A stretch of 64,000 bases of DNA from Streptomyces sp. ML-6 (GCF_030116705.1 NZ_JAOTIK010000001.1:7158501-7222500), one strand, 5' to 3'. Counted from the stretch's first letter, positions 18,224-27,097 are shown. Program-made: numbers and translations. The notes: generated by a model from the letters alone, not told the origin.

Positions 18224-19867
18224 CTACGGCTTCCAGCGACCGCCCCGCGCCGCCGCCACCAGCTCCGCCACCGTGCCGAACTTGACCCGCGGGCGTCCGC
18301 CGTCGCGGCCCCGTGCGAGTTCGACCCGTTCGATGGCGGCCAGCCCCCTGGCGTCGACGACATGACGGCTGCGGCTCCGGACCAGGCGGGCGAACGCCTT
18401 GGGGGCGGGTGCCGGAGCGGGCAGGGCGCCGGCGACGGCATCGGCCAGGAGCGTGCCGACCGTCTCCGCGGCGCAGGCGCGGTTGGCACCGATCCCGCCC
18501 GAGGGCCCGCGCTTGATCCAGCCGACGACATACGTCCCGGACCGCCCCGTCACGCGCCCGCCCTCGTGCGGCACGGTGCCGGTCGTCTCGTCGAAGGGCA
18601 GTCCCGCCACCGGGACGCCGCGGTAGCCGACCGCCCGCAGCAACACCCCGGCGGGGATGTCCAGTTCGCCCGCGTCCCCCGTCACGCGCACTCCCCGTAC
18701 GGCGTCGTCGCCCAGCACCCGGAGGGGGGCGGAGTGGAACCGGAACACGATGCGCCGCCCCGACGGCGGGGCCTGCGACCAGTCCACCGTTTCGCGCGCG
18801 ACGTCCCGCAGCAGCGCGGCCTTCCCGTCCGCCGCCGCGCCGTCGACGGCCGCGCCGGTGCGCGGATCGTGGTCGTCCATGACCAGCTCCACGCCCGGCA
18901 GGTGCCGCAGCGCGAGCAACTCGGAAGCGCTGTACGCCGCGTGCTCGGGGCCGCGCCGCCCCAGCAGCACCACCTCGCGTACCTTCGAGGCGCGCAGGGC
19001 GGCGAGGGCGTGATCGGCGATGTCCGTGCCCGCCAGCACCGACGGGTCCGTGACGAGGATGCGGGCCACGTCGAGCGCGACATTGCCGTTGCCGGCCACG
19101 ACCACCCGCTCCGATGACAGGTCGACGGCGTCCGGCGCGACCTCGGGATGGGCGTTGTACCAGGCCACGAACGAGGTCGCCGAGATGCTGCCGGGCAACT
19201 CCTCGCCCGGGATGCCGAGGCGGCGGTCGGTGGAGGCGCCCACGGCGTAGATCACCGCGTCGTGGTGGGCGGCGAGCTCCTCCGCCGTGACGTCCCTGCC
19301 GATCTCGACCCCCAGGTGCATCCGCACCCGGGGATGGGCGTGGAGGCGCGCGAAGGTGTCGCCCACCTTCTTGGTCGCGGGGTGGTCGGGCGCCACGCCG
19401 TACCGGACGAGCCCGCCGGCCACCGGCAGCCGGTCGACCAGGGTCACCTCGGCGTTGGTGTGCAGCAGCAGGTCCTCCGCGGCGTACATGCCCGCCGGTC
19501 CCGTACCGACGACCGCGACCCGGATCGGGGCGAAGTCGGCCGGCAGGCTGCGCTCGAACGAAGGCGCGTCCCAGTGGTGGAAGTTGGGCCCCGGGTCACC
19601 CGACACGGGCTCCCGGCCGGCGAAGTACGCCGCGTTGATCGCGGCGTACTCCTCCTGCCCCTCGGGCAGACGGTCCACCGGGAAGACCGCGTCGACCGGG
19701 CAGGCGTCGGCGCAGGCGCCGCAGTCGATGCAGGCCCTCGGGTCGACGTACAGCATCTCCGTGCTCCCGAACGCCCGTTCCTGCGGCGTCGGATGGATGC
19801 AGTTGACGGGGCACACGGCGACGCAGGTGGCGTCGCTGCAACAGGTCTGGGTGATGGCGTAGGTCAT
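18224..19867 (-). CDS. Ferredoxin / ferredoxin-NADP reductase fusion (FprB-like)
   Basis: 547 residues from ATG 19867. Residues 1-70 form a seven-iron-type ferredoxin (CCSDATCVAVCPVNC, CIDCGACADACPVDA). From residue 113 comes an adrenodoxin-reductase-like domain: FAD motif VAVVGTGPAGMYAAEDLL, NADP motif VVVAGNGNVALDVARIL, and the C-terminal GWIKRGPSGGIGANR. The architecture matches mycobacterial FprB. It moves electrons from NADPH to an oxygenase; the diiron oxygenase gene 93 bp upstream on the same strand is the obvious client. Confidence 0.9.
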   Translation of the reverse strand: MTYAITQTCCSDATCVAVCPVNCIHPTPQERAFGSTEMLYVDPRACIDCGACADACPVDAVFPVDRLPEGQEEYAAINAAYFAGREPVSGDPGPNFHHWDAPSFERSLPADFAPIRVAVVGTGPAGMYAAEDLLLHTNAEVTLVDRLPVAGGLVRYGVAPDHPATKKVGDTFARLHAHPRVRMHLGVEIGRDVTAEELAAHHDAVIYAVGASTDRRLGIPGEELPGSISATSFVAWYNAHPEVAPDAVDLSSERVVVAGNGNVALDVARILVTDPSVLAGTDIADHALAALRASKVREVVLLGRRGPEHAAYSASELLALRHLPGVELVMDDHDPRTGAAVDGAAADGKAALLRDVARETVDWSQAPPSGRRIVFRFHSAPLRVLGDDAVRGVRVTGDAGELDIPAGVLLRAVGYRGVPVAGLPFDETTGTVPHEGGRVTGRSGTYVVGWIKRGPSGGIGANRACAAETVGTLLADAVAGALPAPAPAPKAFARLVRSRSRHVVDARGLAAIERVELARGRDGGRPRVKFGTVAELVAAARGGRWKP

Positions 19868-19960
19868 CTCGTCAGCTCGGGTCGCTCGGCTCGGATGCGC
19901 GGATGCTTCGGGTACGGGGGTGCACAGGCGCGGGGGTGCGCGGGGGCACGGGTGCGCGGG

Positions 19961-20875
19961 TCAGATCAGGTTGGCGCGCTTGTAGAGGGCCAGCGCGGGT
20001 TTGGTGAGGAGGCGGGCCGAGGCCAGGAACTCCATCAGGCCCGAACAGCTGGACCGCATGAGGGACTTGTGGTGCTCGTTGGCCCCGGCCTCGGCGAGCG
20101 CGCGCCGGGTGTCGAGTCCGGCGTTCGCGTAGACCTCCCGGTTCACCATGCTGGTGACGATGAAGTAGGACGCGACCGCGATCACGAACGCGTTGAGCTG
20201 CCGGCGCACGGGGCCCGCGCTCCGCAGGCGCCTGCGGGTCTCGTCGCGCGCGAACTTCATGTGCCGGGACTCCTCCACGACATGGATGTTGTTGATGGTG
20301 CGCACGAACGGTGCGACCCGCTCGTCCCGCATCCAGTCGCGCTGCATGACGTCGAGCACTTCCTCGGCGACCAGGATCGCGGCATACGCGGCCTCGCCGA
20401 ACGCCAGGGTTTTGAAGGCCCGGCCCAGCTCGACCACCGCACGGCGCGGCCGGTACGCGGGGGCGCCCAGCTTCGCCGCGCCGCGGGCGAACATGATGGA
20501 GTGCCGGCACTCGTCGGCTATCTCGGTGAGGGCCCACTGGAACCGCGGGTCCGTCGCGTCCGTCGTGTAGATGTCGCGCAGCACCATCTGCTGCAGGATC
20601 ATCTCGAACCAGATGCCGGTGGCGGCCACCGAGGCGGCCTCCTGCCGCGTCAGCTCCTTGCGCTGGGCGTCGGTCAGCTCGTTCCAGTACGCCGTGCCGT
20701 AGAGAGTGCTCCACTCGGGGCTGGCGCCGTGGAAGTCCTTGTCCAGCGGGGTGTCCCAGTCCACCTCGGTGGCCGGGTCGTACGAGAGCCTCGCCGACGA
20801 TTCGAGCAGGCGTCGCGCGACGTCGTGCTCGTCGAGCCGGTCCCGGTCCTCCGGCCGAACGGTGCTGCTTGCCAT
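19961..20875 (-). CDS. AurF-type diiron oxygenase
   Basis: 304 residues from ATG 20875 with AAGGAGCC upstream. The ferritin-like four-helix core carries the metal ligands: EIADECRHSIMF, AEEVLD and VVEESRHMKFARDE. The family includes the p-aminobenzoate N-oxygenase AurF and related non-heme diiron enzymes, which hydroxylate amines or other substrates using two external electrons. Co-transcribed with the FprB-like reductase. Substrate unknown. Expression is probably controlled at the palindrome 20982-20996. Confidence 0.85.
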   Translation of the reverse strand: MASSTVRPEDRDRLDEHDVARRLLESSARLSYDPATEVDWDTPLDKDFHGASPEWSTLYGTAYWNELTDAQRKELTRQEAASVAATGIWFEMILQQMVLRDIYTTDATDPRFQWALTEIADECRHSIMFARGAAKLGAPAYRPRRAVVELGRAFKTLAFGEAAYAAILVAEEVLDVMQRDWMRDERVAPFVRTINNIHVVEESRHMKFARDETRRRLRSAGPVRRQLNAFVIAVASYFIVTSMVNREVYANAGLDTRRALAEAGANEHHKSLMRSSCSGLMEFLASARLLTKPALALYKRANLI

Positions 20876-20981
20876 GATGCGGCTCCTTGAATCGACAGAT
20901 CGCCCCGACGCCGGTCCACCGCCCCGCCCCGTATCCGCCCGGCGGGGTCCGTGGTTGCCCGGTGCCTCCCTCGCCGCTTGT

Positions 20982-20996
20982 TAGACTTTGTGTCTA
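20982..20996. promoter_or_regulatory. TetR-type palindrome in the oxygenase promoter
   Basis: TAGACTTTGTGTCTA has 5-bp perfect arms in an AT-rich patch 107 bp before the oxygenase start. A half-site TTAGAC repeats 9 bp to its right. This is the size and place of a TetR operator. Confidence 0.5.
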
Positions 20997-21080
20997 GCAA
21001 GCTGTTAGACGGAACGTATAGCAAGAGTGCCGTGTCGGCCTACCCCTTGTGAGAAATCCGCTCCGTCTCTCCCTCTTCCG

Positions 21081-21121
21081 CCCCGTGCCGCCCACGACTT
21101 GGGACCGTGGGCGGCACGGGG
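21081..21121. terminator. 16-bp perfect hairpin upstream of the hydrolase
   Basis: CCCCGTGCCGCCCACG, loop ACTTGGGAC, CGTGGGCGGCACGGGG. It is a textbook Streptomyces terminator but no rightward gene precedes it; it may end antisense transcripts or mark a deleted gene. Confidence 0.65.
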
Positions 21122-21245
21122 GCGTGCGGGTACGGCGGCGATCTCCGGGCCGGGGGTCGCCGCTATCGTGTGACGGCGCTCGCGCCCGTCATTCCGAATT
21201 CCGATCCGGGGCCGGAAGCCGTCCCGACACCACTGGAGGTCCACG

Positions 21246-21854
21246 ATGGCCGAAGTGACCGTGTTCCATCACGCCCAGGGCCTCACCCCCGGGGTGAGGG
21301 CCTTCGCCGACGAACTGCGCGCCCGGGGGCACCGCGTGCACACCCCCGACCTGTACGAGGGCCGCACCTTTGAGACCCTGGACGAGGGGGTCGAGTACAT
21401 GACCAAGGTCGGCAGCGGCGAGCTGCTCGAACGCGGCGTCCGCTCAGTGAACGACTCGCCCGCCGAGCAGGTGTACATCGGTTTCTCCCTCGGGGTGCTC
21501 CCCGCGCAGAAACTGGCCCAGACCCGACCGGGCGCCCTCGGTGCCGTGTTCGTCCACGCGTGCGTGCCGGCCTCCTTCTTCGGGTCGTGGCCGGAGCGGC
21601 TCCCGGTCCGCGTCCACGCCATGGAGGCGGACCGCCTGTTCACCGAGGAGGGCGACGCGGACGCCGCCCGAGACCTCGTCGCCGAGGTCCCCGACGCAGA
21701 ACTGCACCTGTACCCCGGCGACCGGCACCTGTTCGCCGACAGCTCCCTGTCGTCCTACGACGCCGCCGCCACCGCGTTGTTCCTCGACCGCACCCTGACG
21801 TTCCTCCACGGCCTGGACACCGCCCCGAACACCGCTGCCGCCCGCGACGCCTAA
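21246..21854 (+). CDS. Dienelactone hydrolase family protein
   Basis: 202 residues from ATG 21246 after ACTGGAGG. Alpha/beta-hydrolase: nucleophile GFSLG (Ser rather than the Cys of classical dienelactone hydrolases), acid in MEADRLF and His in YPGDRHLF. Cytoplasmic. Likely cleaves a lactone or ester in the catabolic neighbourhood. Its stop codon TAA lies within the CTAA target duplication of the adjacent IS701 element, so the insertion left the protein intact but would cut any downstream co-transcription. Confidence 0.85.
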   Translation: MAEVTVFHHAQGLTPGVRAFADELRARGHRVHTPDLYEGRTFETLDEGVEYMTKVGSGELLERGVRSVNDSPAEQVYIGFSLGVLPAQKLAQTRPGALGAVFVHACVPASFFGSWPERLPVRVHAMEADRLFTEEGDADAARDLVAEVPDAELHLYPGDRHLFADSSLSSYDAAATALFLDRTLTFLHGLDTAPNTAAARDA

Positions 21855-23228
21855 TACTGCAATCACAGTTATGGGGTGTGGCCTCGTCGTTTGTAGTGGC
21901 TGTAGCGGGCGCGGGTTTGGCTGAGTCGCCTCCACCATGACCAGTGCAGGTGGTGGGTCGGGGTGAGGTGTTGTGGGTGGAGGAGGAGTCCGATCAGGCG
22001 GCGGATCTCTGCAACGGACAGGGGTATCAGGCAGGTTTGTCCAGGGTTGCCGCCCCCTTTGGTAGTTCCTGGGCACGGATGGCTGTCAGTGCGGCGAGTG
22101 CGGCCATGGACAGGGTGATGTGCCGGTACCAGGCGTCGTAACGGCGGACCTGGTAGTGGTCCAGGCCACACTCGTTCTTCGCAGCCTGGAAGCACTCCTC
22201 CACCTGCCAGCGGGCTCCGGCCACCCGGGCGAGGTCCCTCAACCGGGTGCTGACCGGGCCATAGCAGACGTAGTAGGCGATGTCTGTGGGGCTGCTGACG
22301 CTGCGGCGGGCCAGGACCCAGTGGCCAAAGCCGTTCTCCCACCGGATCCGGACCGGCACCCGGGCCCAGTCATGGATCCGCTGCCCGTGGGCGCCCGGGC
22401 CGGCGGACAGGCGTTTCCACGCCTGCCGCGGCAGACCGGCCACCAGCACATCAACACGGATGTCAGCGCCCCGGGCGGTGACGACGGTGTCGTTGATCTT
22501 GGTCGCCAGCACGTGCGCGACCCCGCGCTGTTCCAGCCAGTACCGCAGCCGCTTGGCCTGCCCGTATGCCTCGTCGGCGGTCACCCACGCGAACGGCACC
22601 TTCGCGTCCAGGGCGCGCTGGAGCATGGCCTGGAAGTGCTCGATCTTCGTGGCGAACGGCACGTCGTCCGGGATGCCGGCCGCCCGGCACCGCTCCCGGT
22701 CGTCCGTCCAGGACTTCGGCAGATACAACTCCCGGTCGACCAACGCCCGCCCCCGCCGGGAGGCGTAGGCGAGGAAGGTGCCAATCTGGGAGTTCTCCGT
22801 CCGCCCCGCGGTGCCGGAGTACTGCCTCTGCACGCCGGCCGACCTGGTGCCCTTCTTCAGGAACCCGGTGTCGTCACCGATCAGCACCGCGTCCTTGTCG
22901 CCGATGCTCTCCACGACGAAGTCCCGGACGTCATCGCGGACCCCATCAGCGTCCCAGTCAGCCTCGCCCAGCAGCCGCTGCATCCCGATCGGATGTGTCT
23001 CACCTGCACGCTCCGCCAGCGACCAGCCGTTCTTCCGTTCCAACGGCGCAACCAGCCCGGACATGTACTCCAGCGCCCGACCCCGCGGCTCCGAGCGGGC
23101 AAACCGCGCAGCGAACCGCGCGTGCAACCCCACCAACACCTCACGCCAGGAATCAACTTGACGCACACCAAGATTCACAGACACGACGACACTCAATCAC
23201 ACCAGACCCCGTAACTGTGATTGCAGTA
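21855..23228 (-). mobile_element. IS701-family insertion sequence, complete
   Basis: Terminal inverted repeats TACTGCAATCACAGTTA(T/C)GGGG lie at 21855-21876 and 23207-23228. The flanks carry a 4-bp duplication CTAA (21851-21854 and 23229-23232), matching the YTAR target rule of IS701. Length 1374 bp. The intact duplication shows a direct, fairly recent insertion. Confidence 0.95.
22027..23196 (-). CDS. IS701-family transposase (C-terminus in a second frame)
   Basis: 389 residues in the first frame: DDE-type transposase with VLIGDDTGFLKKGTRSAGVQ (first Asp), VTADEAYGQ (second Asp) and RWQVEECFQAAKNECGLDHY (Glu). The frame stops at 22027, but typical C-terminal sequence (IPLSVAEIRRLIGLLLHPQH, RARYSHYKRRG) continues in the -1 frame to 21869. 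The shift point holds A-AAG-GGG (22060-22054), a valid -1 slippery heptamer, so it is either programmed frameshifting or an inactivating deletion. Without the shift the last 55 residues are lost. Confidence 0.85.
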   Translation of the reverse strand: MSVVVSVNLGVRQVDSWREVLVGLHARFAARFARSEPRGRALEYMSGLVAPLERKNGWSLAERAGETHPIGMQRLLGEADWDADGVRDDVRDFVVESIGDKDAVLIGDDTGFLKKGTRSAGVQRQYSGTAGRTENSQIGTFLAYASRRGRALVDRELYLPKSWTDDRERCRAAGIPDDVPFATKIEHFQAMLQRALDAKVPFAWVTADEAYGQAKRLRYWLEQRGVAHVLATKINDTVVTARGADIRVDVLVAGLPRQAWKRLSAGPGAHGQRIHDWARVPVRIRWENGFGHWVLARRSVSSPTDIAYYVCYGPVSTRLRDLARVAGARWQVEECFQAAKNECGLDHYQVRRYDAWYRHITLSMAALAALTAIRAQELPKGAATLDKPA

Positions 23229-23232
23229 CTAA

Positions 23233-23465
23233 TGGGACTTGCCGGGTCGGAGAGACTCGGTGCCGTAGCCGCCAGCAGGTGAGCACTTTCGCCGCCGGAA
23301 CCACTGCGAGTTCTGTGGTCAGACCGTGCCCCTGCTGGTCGGCCGGGAGGCCCGACCGCTGATGGGGTGGCGTGCCCGCCCTGGTGGCGTGAGCACTGGA
23401 TCCATTAGGCCGCGCGCCGCCTTCCGCAGGCTGCAAGGAGCGAAGTACCTGACCAGGAGGACGAG
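23233..23465 (+). ncRNA. Candidate bridge-RNA region of the IS110 element
   Basis: IS110 recombinases use a structured bridge RNA made from the non-coding end. This leader contains a stem-loop GGTCGGCC-GGGA-GGCCCGACC (23337-23357, one bulge) and further short complementary blocks. Assignment is by position and family knowledge; loops were not matched to target and donor. Confidence 0.35.
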
Positions 23466-24692
23466 TTGCTGCTGATCGGCGATGACTGGGCCGAAGACCA
23501 CCATGACGTCGAGGTCCAGGACGCGACGGGCCGGAAGCTGGCCACGGCAAGGCTGCCCGAGGGCGTGGAGGGCATCGCGAAACTGCACGCCCTGGTCGCC
23601 CGGCACGGCGGTGAGGACCTGGATCCGGCCGAGGTGGTGGTGGGCATCGAGACCGATCGCGGGTCGTGGGTGCAGGCTTTGATCGCCGCCGGCTACCTGG
23701 TCTACGCGATCAACCCGAGGCAGGTCGCCCGGTTCAAGGAGCGATACGGCACCTCGGGCGCCAAGAGCGACAAGGGCGACGCGCACGCGCTGGCGGACAT
23801 GGTCCGCATCGATCGTGACCAGCTGCGACCGGTGGCCGGGGACAGCGACCAGGCCCAGGCCGTGAAGGTCGTCGCCCGGGCTCACCAGACGCTGATCTGG
23901 GAACGCACCCGCACCTTCCAGCGGCTGCGGACCACGCTGCGGGAGTACTTCCCCGCCGCGCTGTCCGCTTACGCCGACCTTGAGCTGACCAGCACGGATG
24001 CCCTGGAACTGCTGATCAAGGCGCCTACCCCCGCGGCCGGGGCGAAGCTGACGCGCACCCAGATCACCGCGGTCCTGGCCCGCCACCGCCGTCACCACCG
24101 CGAGGCGAAGGCGAACACGATCCAGACCGCCCTGCGCGAGAAGCAGCTCGGCCTGCCCGAGCCGGTCACCGCCGCCTACGCGGCCGCCGCCACCGCCCAC
24201 GCACGGCTGATCATCGTGCTGAACGAACAGATAGCCGCGATGGAAGCGCAGGTGAAGGCCCATTTTCTCGCGCACCCGGACGCTGAGATCTACCTCTCGA
24301 TGCCCGGCATCGCGGAGATCACCGGCGCTCGGGTGCTCGCCGAGTTCGGAGACGACCCCACCCGCTACGCGTCCGCGAAGGCCCGCAAGAACTACGCCGG
24401 CACCAGCCCCGTCACCCGGGCCTCCGGCAAGAGCCACACCGTCCAGGCCCGCTACGTCCGCAACAACCGGCTCGCCGACGCCCTCCAGCGCCAGGCGTTC
24501 GCCGCCCTGCGCGCCTCACCCGGCGCCCGCCACTACTACGACAAACAGCGAGCCCGCGAGGCCGGCTACAACCCCGCCCTCCGCCAGCTCGGAAACCGCC
24601 TCGTCGGCATCCTCCACGGATGCCTCAAAACCCGCACCCACTACGACGAAGCGACCGCCTGGTCGCACCACGCACACACCCATGCCGCTTGA
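23466..24692 (+). CDS. IS110-family transposase (DEDD recombinase)
   Basis: 408 residues from ATG 23466. N-terminal RuvC-like domain with the DEDD set: IGDDWAEDHHDV, VVVGIETDRGSW, and KSDKGDAHALAD. The C-terminal Tnp_20 domain has YLSMPGIAEITGARVLAEFG and TSPVTRASGKS with the catalytic Ser. The frame is intact and ends with a His-rich tail. It acts with a bridge RNA to catalyse cut-free recombination. Confidence 0.9.
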   Translation: MLLIGDDWAEDHHDVEVQDATGRKLATARLPEGVEGIAKLHALVARHGGEDLDPAEVVVGIETDRGSWVQALIAAGYLVYAINPRQVARFKERYGTSGAKSDKGDAHALADMVRIDRDQLRPVAGDSDQAQAVKVVARAHQTLIWERTRTFQRLRTTLREYFPAALSAYADLELTSTDALELLIKAPTPAAGAKLTRTQITAVLARHRRHHREAKANTIQTALREKQLGLPEPVTAAYAAAATAHARLIIVLNEQIAAMEAQVKAHFLAHPDAEIYLSMPGIAEITGARVLAEFGDDPTRYASAKARKNYAGTSPVTRASGKSHTVQARYVRNNRLADALQRQAFAALRASPGARHYYDKQRAREAGYNPALRQLGNRLVGILHGCLKTRTHYDEATAWSHHAHTHAA

Positions 24693-24750
24693 CACCAAAC
24701 GACATGGGGTGTCTGACCAGGCGTTACCGCGCGGGGCACCGGGCCCGGCT

Positions 24751-25254
24751 TCAGGGCAGGCGCCGCCCCGCCGCGGCGTCGAGCCGTACGAACGGGATCC
24801 GCCGGCCGACCCGGCGGAAGGAGTCCTCGCTGCCGTCGACGTCGAAGCCCATGAAGGCGCAGAGGCGGCGGGCGGTACGGGGGCGGGCGGAGGCGTAGCG
24901 GACCATGATCTCGCCGCCCTCCTCCGCGGTGAGGAAGTGGGCGGTGACCGCGTAGTAGCGGCGGCCGAACTGGATCGTCGCCCGAGGGGTGTGGCGGAGG
25001 TTCTGGTACCAGGCGGACTTCGGGCCGAAACCCGCGGCCAGGGTCCAGCTGCCGTGCTCGTGGGCGACGACCTCCAGGGCCACCTTCCGGTCGAGACCGC
25101 TGGTCCGCCCCTTGTGGTGCAGCAGCAGGAGGCGCTTGCCGAACAACGGACCCAGGCCCACCCGGTACAGGCCGATCGGAAGCCGGGCCAACCGCCGCCG
25201 CCAGCCGGACGGAAGCCGGGGCCGCCCCTTTGCCGTACGTCGCGAATTCATCAT
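24751..25254 (-). CDS. Deazaflavin (F420)-dependent nitroreductase family protein
   Basis: 167 residues from the tandem ATG at 25254 with GGAAAGG upstream. The Ddn split-barrel is recognised by HHKGRTSGLDRKVALEVV, GFGPKSAWYQNLRHTP, and the F420-binding region ending RYYAVTAHFLTAEEG. Such enzymes reduce quinones, nitro groups or unsaturated lactones with F420H2. The promoter faces that of the phosphatase operon, and the palindrome 25331-25359 lies between. Confidence 0.85.
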   Translation of the reverse strand: MMNSRRTAKGRPRLPSGWRRRLARLPIGLYRVGLGPLFGKRLLLLHHKGRTSGLDRKVALEVVAHEHGSWTLAAGFGPKSAWYQNLRHTPRATIQFGRRYYAVTAHFLTAEEGGEIMVRYASARPRTARRLCAFMGFDVDGSEDSFRRVGRRIPFVRLDAAAGRRLP

Positions 25255-25330
25255 CGACACGCACCTTTCCCGGGCTCGGAACGGCCGGGCCGACGGCCTC
25301 GATTGCGTAACGAGAACCCGCCGAAGACCC

Positions 25331-25359
25331 TTAGTCGATGCAACTATTGCATAGTCTAA
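25331..25359. promoter_or_regulatory. MarR-type operator between divergent genes
   Basis: ATGCAA-CTA-TTGCAT (25338-25352) is a perfect palindrome; symmetry extends outward to TTAG (25331) and CTAA (25359) with three mismatches. It lies between the nitroreductase and the phosphatase-MarR operon, where an autoregulating MarR should bind. Confidence 0.65.
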
Positions 25360-25417
25360 AACGATGGAGGGGTCCGGTCGGCCGGGCCGGGCGAGTGCGA
25401 TACGAGTGGAGAGCGCC

Positions 25418-26557
25418 GTGTCCCGTACAGGGCGACCGCGCGGTCCCGTGGTGCTGTACTGCCTGCCGGCCGTGGTGATGGCGATCGTGGCCGTCGTGGA
25501 CGTCATGGCGGGCCCCGGGGCGGGATTCCTCCCCCTGGTGTCGCTGGGCCCCGCCTTCGCCGGGCTGATCGGGACGTGGCGGCGCACGGTACTGACGGGC
25601 GCCGCGGCACTGCTGCTCTGCGTGGGCCTCGGCATGTACGACGGGCTCTTCCAGACCCGGCGCGGCTCCACGGCGATGGGTTCCGTGGTGGGCGTCACCG
25701 CGGCGGGCGTCGCCGGGGCCGTGACGCGGGGCCGGCGGGAGGCGGAACTGGCCAGTGTCCGCTCCATCGCGGAAGTGGCCCAACGGGTGCTGCTGCGGCC
25801 GGTGCCGCGCAGTACGGGCCCGTTGCAGGTCGCGGTCTCCTACACCTCGGCGATGGCCGAGGCGCGGATCGGCGGCGACCTGTACGAGGTGGTCGCGTCC
25901 CCGTACGGAACCCGGGTGATCATCGGCGATGTGCAGGGCAAGGGGCTGGGGGCCGTGGAGACCGCCGCGGTGGTCCTCGGCGCGTTCCGCGAGGCCGCGC
26001 ACGACGCGCGGGACCTGACGGACCTCGGCGCCCGCCTGGAACGGAGCGTGGCCAGGGAGTCGGACGGCGAGAGGTTCGTGACCGCCGTCCTCGCGGAGGT
26101 GAGCGGCCGCGACGAGGAGGTCGTCCTCCTCAACTACGGGCACCCGCCCCCGATGCTCGTCCGGTGCGACGGCACGGTCGACTTCCCGCTGCCGCCCGCC
26201 CACGCGCTGCCGCTGGGGCTGGGACTGCACGGCGGGAAACCGCCCCGGCCCTACCGGGTGGGCTTCGCGCCGGGGGAGCAACTGCTGCTCTACACGGACG
26301 GGGTGACCGAGGCGCGCGACGAGGCGGGCACCTTCTACCCGCTCGGCGAGCGCTCCGCGCTCCTCGGGAACCCCGACGCGCAGGCCGCCCTCGAAGCGCT
26401 GCGCGCGGACGTGGTCCGGCACGTGACCGGTCCGTTGCACGACGACGCGGCGATGTTGCTGCTGCGCCGCCGCGGGCCCCGGGACGCGGGGCGGCGGACA
26501 GCGGCGACGGAGGGCACCGGCGGCGGGGGTGCACACGCCCGCGCCGAAGCGGGGTAG
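25418..26557 (+). CDS. Membrane-bound SpoIIE/PP2C-type protein phosphatase
   Basis: 379 residues from GTG 25418, chosen because GGAGAG lies 5 nt upstream; ATG 25364 would start only 5 bp from the operator. Three to four N-terminal helices (about residues 8-100) anchor it. The catalytic PP2C domain has GGDLYEVV, GDVQGKGLGA, YTDGVTEARD and DDAAMLLLRR with the metal-binding Asp residues. RsbU-like enzymes dephosphorylate anti-anti-sigma factors. No partner switch genes are nearby. Operon with MarR gene (9-bp gap). Confidence 0.85.
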   Translation: MSRTGRPRGPVVLYCLPAVVMAIVAVVDVMAGPGAGFLPLVSLGPAFAGLIGTWRRTVLTGAAALLLCVGLGMYDGLFQTRRGSTAMGSVVGVTAAGVAGAVTRGRREAELASVRSIAEVAQRVLLRPVPRSTGPLQVAVSYTSAMAEARIGGDLYEVVASPYGTRVIIGDVQGKGLGAVETAAVVLGAFREAAHDARDLTDLGARLERSVARESDGERFVTAVLAEVSGRDEEVVLLNYGHPPPMLVRCDGTVDFPLPPAHALPLGLGLHGGKPPRPYRVGFAPGEQLLLYTDGVTEARDEAGTFYPLGERSALLGNPDAQAALEALRADVVRHVTGPLHDDAAMLLLRRRGPRDAGRRTAATEGTGGGGAHARAEAG

Positions 26558-26566
26558 AAAGGGGGC

Positions 26567-27097
26567 ATGACCGAGGAGAGGGACCGGGCCGGGAGCGTCG
26601 ACGGTGTCGACGCGGTGACCCGTGCCGTCCTCACGGCGTCCCGGGTGCTCGTCGCGGTCGCCGCGAACTCGCTCGCCGAGGTCGAGGACCGGGTGACGCT
26701 GGCGCAGTTCCGGATGCTGGTGGTGCTCTCGACGCGGGGCGAGGCCAAACTCGTGACGCTCGCGGAACTGCTGCGCGTGGCCCCCTCGACCGCGATGCGC
26801 ATGGTCGACCGGTTGATCTCCTCCGGCCTCGTCGACCGGCGGACCAACCCCGGCAACCGTCGTGAAACCCTGCTCCGGCTCACCGAGGAGGGGCGGCGCA
26901 CGGTCGAGGACGTCACCGCGCGCCGGCGCCGGGAGATCGCCGCGATCGTCGCCCGGCTCGCCCCGGGGCAGCAGACGGCCCTCGTCGAGGCGCTGACCGC
27001 CTTCAACGAGGCCGGGGGCGAACCGCCCGCACCGGAGGGCCGGGCCGACGACCCGTACCCGCTCGGCTGGACGGACATGCCGACGGAGCGCGGGTGA
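26567..27097 (+). CDS. MarR-family transcriptional regulator
   Basis: 176 residues from ATG 26567. The winged helix spans about residues 35-125: VTLAQFRMLVVLSTRGEAKL, LAELLRVAPSTAMRMVDRLI (recognition helix), GLVDRRTNPGNRRETLLRLT (wing). No Cys, so oxidation sensing is unlikely; ligand sensing is inferred. The likely target is the palindrome at 25331-25359, and possibly the related site at 17154-17167. Confidence 0.9.
   Translation: MTEERDRAGSVDGVDAVTRAVLTASRVLVAVAANSLAEVEDRVTLAQFRMLVVLSTRGEAKLVTLAELLRVAPSTAMRMVDRLISSGLVDRRTNPGNRRETLLRLTEEGRRTVEDVTARRRREIAAIVARLAPGQQTALVEALTAFNEAGGEPPAPEGRADDPYPLGWTDMPTERG

Larger units (their letters stand above)
20876..21245. other. 370-bp divergent intergenic region
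   Basis: It contains the TAGAC palindrome (20982-20996), a further half-site TTAGAC (21005-21010), a 16-bp hairpin (21081-21121) and the ribosome site of the hydrolase gene. No gene is visible between operator and hairpin, although a regulator would be expected here. Confidence 0.55.
23233..24735 (+). mobile_element. IS110-family insertion sequence
   Basis: The element is placed between the IS701 target duplication and the end of the next leftward gene. IS110 elements lack terminal inverted repeats, so the ends are estimates. A 233-bp non-coding leader precedes the transposase, as expected for the recombinase-RNA region. Confidence 0.6.
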
